Below are positions 60,601 through 64,000 of a DNA stretch of 64,000 nt, one piece after another. The position numbers were made by a program, and so were the translations under genes. The notes below the pieces were generated by a model. The model did no database searches. It worked only from the letters and a program-made list of their open reading frames with translations, and was not told the DNA's origin. The first letter of the stretch is position 1, and every line of letters begins with the position of its first letter. This stretch comes from CAKVLS01 sp045638465. Lineage in GTDB: Bacteria > Bacillota > Clostridia > Christensenellales > UBA1242. The stretch spans positions 1-64,000 of the forward strand of contig JAZUBK010000043.1 in the NCBI GenBank assembly GCA_045638465.1, read 5' to 3'.

Positions 60601-63600
60601 AGTTTTGTAAAAGATAACATTGTTGTTACTTTGACAATTACAAACAAATCAATCTCAAATATCAAGTTTGCTATAGATAATATCGTAGTAAATGTAGGTG
60701 TTTCAGACAATACCCAAGCAATTACATACACAACTGCAGGTTATAGTGCATTTGAAAACATCTTGGATAATCTAAAAGCAATTACAAATGTTGCAACCTC
60801 TCAAGCTTTTGGCGGAAAGGTAACTATAACTTACAACAAAGATAAAACTTACACAGGAAACCTAAAAGTTAACTACATTAATAATGTATTGAGCGTTCAT
60901 GTAGATTCTAACGTCTACGACCAAGATATATCTATTGATATTATTGGCTCTATAGTTTATGTAAAACTAAACGAACTAAAACTTCAAGTTTCTTGGGCAG
61001 AAAGATATGCTCTTCAAGAATATCTAAATTCAAAATTTGATTTACAATTAGATATTGATGCTATATTCAATATGGCAAAAGGCGTTGCAAGTTCTACAAA
61101 AGACTTTAGCCTAGACAATATCAATATCGACTTTATCTCAAACTTTGTAGCAAACAAAAACGGCCTTGACATTACAGTAAGTGATATTCCTGTATCTCTT
61201 GGCATCGCAAAATACGGCGACACTGACAAAAACTATTTGTCTTATATCTCTGCAGGTTATGACAAATTTGACATTTCAATTAACGAAATGACATTTGGTC
61301 AAGACGCAATAGTAAATAGCGTAAACGCAACAGAATATCACAAGTACACAGACTTTACAAAATATTTCGACGAGATAGAGAGATTGATCAACGCATCTAA
61401 AGATAGCGCAACAGACCAATACACTCTAAAAGGCGGAATCAAACTATACAAACTAGACGCAAACGGCAATGCTCTTGTAACTGATGGAGTTGCAGATGAA
61501 ATCACAATCTCTATTAATGATTTGAAATTTGACGCAACCAAGAACACCTTTATTGGCGGAATCGATGCTAAAGGCTCTGGCTCACTATACGAAAGTTACC
61601 TTTCTGGCTATGACCACAGCTTTGATGCGGCATATGATTATAACTTCATCTATTTTGATTACAACGGCCTAAGAGCTAAGTTTAGTAAACAAAGTAACAG
61701 TGAGTTTATCACCACTCTAAAGAAAATGCTTCCTACATATCTTGGCGACACTCCGCTTACAAGACAATTAGTTTCTATATTTGATATGATTAGGTTTGAC
61801 ACTATGGGTAATATGTTATTCAACCCAGTAAAACTTGACGTAACATACAATATGATAGAACAATTTGCTCCTATGCTATCTACACTAAAATTAGAAGAAA
61901 ATGGCAGCCTAACTATTGGACTTGACATCTCTACACTAGACCCAACATTTAAAGAAGAATTGCTTTTGAATGTATCTATTGACGAAAGCGGTAGACTTGC
62001 TCTAGTTATAAACAAATTCAAACTAACAAAAGATCTTGCTATTGACTTTACAATCTATGTAGACACTGCAAGTACCTTTACTGTAAATCCAGAGGGCGAC
62101 TATCTTGATATGACTTCTATTGGCAAACTTCTTAGCGATTTTGATAACACAGCCCAAAAGACAACTACCGACAACGAAGTTTATAAACTAAACCTAAGTG
62201 GTAGCTTCCACCTAAAGATTGCAGTAAGCTTTATCAAGATCAACGAAGATATCCCATTTAAAGCACAACTTATCATCGATAGAAACAGCAATCAATTAAT
62301 CGAAGCAAAAATCGAAGTTGATATGCCATCTATTATTTTAGTTACCGATGGTTGCTACTCAACTCTATATCTAACCAATAGACTAGAGGGCGAAAATATT
62401 TTGTATATTGATAGACAAGGCAAAGACCCTCTAAAATCAAAATACAAAGTAAGTGAGCTTGGCGCTAACCTACTAAATGTTATTTCTGATATTACTGCAA
62501 TATCTTCATCAACCCTAGAAACATTTATGACTATGGACATCAAATATATCGATGGCCCATCTAAGGCAGAAAATGTATTGAAAGATTATTCTTGCGTAAC
62601 AGGAATAAATACAAGAGATTATACTATTGGCCTAGACCTAAGACAAATTACTCGTATGGATATGATGCTTGGCTACTCTGCATCTAACCCTACAGGAGTT
62701 GTTATCCATTCACAAAACAACGCTTTCTCATCAATTGATATCAACAATATAACCTTAGAGGCTATATCAAATGTATTTATTTATGTAAATGGTACAATCG
62801 ACCTTACAAAGATAAATCAAACAAGTGATATTATAGGCGAAATCGAAAACCTTGACGCTACACTTTATGGCTCATGGGGTGATGGTAGCTTAGTTGCTGA
62901 CTTTATCGAAAATGGTGGTAGCAACGTTCCAAACAAAATGGGAACAACTGGTAGAAGCTTTACTCTTCCTGTTCCTGTAAAAGAAGTTGTAAACGGCAAC
63001 ACCTTAGAAGTTTATAAATTCCTTGGCTGGAGCCTAAATAGTGACGGTAGCGGAGAGCTTTATAACGGCAAATATATGTTCGAAACAAGTTCTCTTACAT
63101 TCTACGCTGTATGGGAGCTAGATACTGTCTACACAAGCAGAACAATTAATTTTGTTACAGAGTATCTAATGGCAAATGGTATCGATAGTAAAGTAGAAAA
63201 CAATATATCATCTATTACAAACTATAATGGATACGACATCTCAAACAGCTTACCAACTATAAGCGACACAGTTACTATCTACTACGAAGACGAAGGCGTA
63301 TCTATCACATATAGATATGACGGTTTATTTAAAACAAGAACAGTAAATAGTGACGGAACTATTGTCTATAGCGACAAGTTTGATCAAACAGTTATGCCAA
63401 ACGAAGATTTGACATTGTATGCAAGTTTTGTGGAAATCGACAGAGTTTATAAGAGAAAACTTACTATCTTAGATGAAAGCAAGACTTTGTACGAAGGTTA
63501 CTTCGTAGAAGGCGATGTTATCGACATCTTGAGTTTGGTTGCATACAAAGATACAACTAGATGGTATGATGATTATGACGCTACTGCTACAACAAGATAC

Positions 63601-64000
63601 ACCAACGAAATCTTAACAGTTGACCTTCCAACCACAATGCCAAGAGGAAATGACCTATCACTATATGTTAGAAATAAGTATACTATTACTTATACTTCAA
63701 ACTTCGGTGACAAAAAGACATATACTCAAACAGATTATCAAGGAGAACCTATTTCTCTTCCTACTCAAACAAGTTATGAAAATATCGTATACAAAGAAGA
63801 AAAAGATTCTGACGGAAATAAGATTCCAAACTACCTATCAACATTTGTATATGAAGGTTATACATTGAGTACTGATTCTTCAGTTGCAGTACCAAGCGTT
63901 ATTCCAAGCAAAAACGCAACATATGCAGCAAAATGGTCAAATATAACTACAAGTTATGTAAAAGTTACCTTCTCTTCTCCTTGGGTAAAACCAAGTGCTT
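57646..64000 (+). CDS. Giant surface protein with tandem ~195-residue repeats (partial, continues past window)
   Basis: At least 2118 residues, open to the window edge. TTAGGAG precedes the ATG. A membrane helix (FLCYVAITLSTAVGVVVYQ, about 10-30) is a signal anchor or signal peptide. The next 1600 residues repeat a unit marked by a strand-strand-helix motif such as SLYANVGNLKVKGRAADIST and VYLMVDGIKVNVDLAEYQTI; these recur near residues 128, 315, 512, 709, 909, 1104, 1333 and 1585, a period of about 190-200 in the first six. From about residue 1785 come InlB-B-like repeats (FLGWSLNSDGSGELY). It is presumably an exported surface or stalk protein; no enzyme motif is seen. It follows the RAYT-like and lysine-tailed genes in one operon. 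Confidence 0.88.
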   Translation, partial: MKKFLKGLRYFLCYVAITLSTAVGVVVYQSNSAGSVSNGNLAGSTVGQVENNLMEVVTNLMDLESFNVNSSVSLTDTTKPSSTPIDIDFNIDINLGTGFSSIEADGVFDIALDNKTFDVAIRFVDNTFYVSALDQDIQFTASGLVEGIGGVLALLDVDLPLDSSLMENFDVTALLGYMGEYKEVETETGYNINLEFMGYDIAMVCDNLFNLNSVVIENMAIEGFKIDLNLGLETYEQKVEITKPQHSFINLDTVTSLVNMTQDVLENNFVMADISASYEGINLDFNAKADFSDNFIMSLTTPAFDGINFSFKNGSLYANVGNLKVKGRAADISTIIDFVNGDLRANIESISPEIVETITSKTNEITSSISNELKNIDANKLLDYIDYLTISDNQIIIDIPSTAKVVIDIESGYITSITANAYGVDLTIDNISFEKQAIEINTNDFVDFDKVFPTFKTFVNTLFTKGISGTMTFGRGNKTNSLNYGIRYTNHFETSFDTTILNKTVSVVSDNSKVYLMVDGIKVNVDLAEYQTIIDYINETFNQNISLPSFEMPEIDPYTMVVGAISSIDYLKAIDSGIELSIGGIVIQIISNENYIQTLNVKYNDYSFALNITGYGEVELFDIDKDDYLVFSDLTNYVDKATSFANSTSFNMHLGIMADINGTDITAMADGRVGLNGNVEATVTTTVNDFGLDFSMALTDDALGLTYDGLNVYAKQSSIGALTNIIKNIVPNYVNIDSLLQQNNIDLDKTLSSDIKLPAIDTKQLILAVKRLNLNKDTLTAELDCSEFTSGEKSTAIVVVRMVNGGYELRIGLVYNDIVINLYLKLTSTEDFTASIPADAIDVEDYLNLVEYMHNTIDSRNLALDVTATIDQTEIVAKVLADFRSTLKVKATTESLGSKLDVVYASDINKLLVTFGDIKISGKSSDLADILNFVKVDLNNALLTYGEKALSKVNFESLTQSKDTTITFEDIKDILHSITFGDDTISFVKDNIVVTLTITNKSISNIKFAIDNIVVNVGVSDNTQAITYTTAGYSAFENILDNLKAITNVATSQAFGGKVTITYNKDKTYTGNLKVNYINNVLSVHVDSNVYDQDISIDIIGSIVYVKLNELKLQVSWAERYALQEYLNSKFDLQLDIDAIFNMAKGVASSTKDFSLDNINIDFISNFVANKNGLDITVSDIPVSLGIAKYGDTDKNYLSYISAGYDKFDISINEMTFGQDAIVNSVNATEYHKYTDFTKYFDEIERLINASKDSATDQYTLKGGIKLYKLDANGNALVTDGVADEITISINDLKFDATKNTFIGGIDAKGSGSLYESYLSGYDHSFDAAYDYNFIYFDYNGLRAKFSKQSNSEFITTLKKMLPTYLGDTPLTRQLVSIFDMIRFDTMGNMLFNPVKLDVTYNMIEQFAPMLSTLKLEENGSLTIGLDISTLDPTFKEELLLNVSIDESGRLALVINKFKLTKDLAIDFTIYVDTASTFTVNPEGDYLDMTSIGKLLSDFDNTAQKTTTDNEVYKLNLSGSFHLKIAVSFIKINEDIPFKAQLIIDRNSNQLIEAKIEVDMPSIILVTDGCYSTLYLTNRLEGENILYIDRQGKDPLKSKYKVSELGANLLNVISDITAISSSTLETFMTMDIKYIDGPSKAENVLKDYSCVTGINTRDYTIGLDLRQITRMDMMLGYSASNPTGVVIHSQNNAFSSIDINNITLEAISNVFIYVNGTIDLTKINQTSDIIGEIENLDATLYGSWGDGSLVADFIENGGSNVPNKMGTTGRSFTLPVPVKEVVNGNTLEVYKFLGWSLNSDGSGELYNGKYMFETSSLTFYAVWELDTVYTSRTINFVTEYLMANGIDSKVENNISSITNYNGYDISNSLPTISDTVTIYYEDEGVSITYRYDGLFKTRTVNSDGTIVYSDKFDQTVMPNEDLTLYASFVEIDRVYKRKLTILDESKTLYEGYFVEGDVIDILSLVAYKDTTRWYDDYDATATTRYTNEILTVDLPTTMPRGNDLSLYVRNKYTITYTSNFGDKKTYTQTDYQGEPISLPTQTSYENIVYKEEKDSDGNKIPNYLSTFVYEGYTLSTDSSVAVPSVIPSKNATYAAKWSNITTSYVKVTFSSPWVKPSA

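Overview
This is chromosomal DNA of a low-GC (about one third G+C by eye), Gram-positive-type, anaerobic bacterium. Support: GGAGG-type ribosome binding sites, sigma-A-like promoters with 17-bp spacers, A-run/stem/T-run terminators, lipoprotein signal peptides, an oxygen-sensitive class III ribonucleotide reductase and flavin/iron-sulfur glycerol-3-phosphate oxidation. The best guess is an uncultured, probably host-associated Clostridia-like lineage; no gene here fixes the taxon. I see no prophage, CRISPR array or intact insertion sequence.

Layout. 1-1.4 kb: a small unknown gene that looks leaderless, then a DarT-type ADP-ribosyltransferase carrying an N-terminal domain like the C-terminal domain of GreA; this gene is bracketed by nearly identical terminator repeats. 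1.4-15.2 kb (minus): FSA-type transaldolase, GrpB-family protein, DUF2188, a 2858-residue repeat protein, YqeY and a 1026-residue Ig-like surface protein. 15.2-16.5 kb: RNHCP protein and a lipoprotein. 16.5-22.3 kb: a divergent glycerol locus, with GlpA-like dehydrogenase, FAD oxidoreductase and DUF1667 on one side and glycerol kinase plus a monoacylglycerol-lipase-like hydrolase on the other. 22.3-25.7 kb: MazG-like, GNAT, ABC exporter and a YfcE-like phosphodiesterase. 25.8-29 kb: a candidate structured RNA and nrdDG with an NrdR box. 29-44 kb: an XRE membrane regulator, exonuclease, DUF2804, beta-helix-like lipoprotein, M18 aminopeptidase, a TetR regulator with a long acidic tail plus a YhhN-family protein, pyruvate kinase, SDR, LRR surface protein, a zincin-like protein, YitT and a zinc-ribbon membrane protein. 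44-54.8 kb: a two-component system, lipoprotein, tRNA-Arg(CCU), KdgK-like kinase, an unknown protein, paired chromate-transporter halves and small membrane proteins with zinc ribbon or PH domains. 54.8-64 kb: a gene-poor 0.9-kb leader, then a degenerate Y1/RAYT transposase-like protein, a lysine-tailed membrane protein and a giant repeat protein running off the window.

How the genes work together. The clearest pathway is glycerol use: the lipase-like enzyme would release glycerol, GlpK phosphorylates it, and the GlpA-like/FAD/DUF1667 proteins oxidise glycerol 3-phosphate; pyruvate kinase, the aldolase and the KdgK-like kinase fit a sugar-fermenting life. At least seven secreted or membrane-anchored proteins, two of them giants, indicate heavy investment in the cell surface.

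Most worth following up: the GreA-C/DarT fusion, the domesticated RAYT gene heading a surface-protein cluster, the giant protein with a roughly 195-residue repeat, the candidate RNA upstream of nrdD, and lysine-rich tails shared by unrelated membrane proteins.
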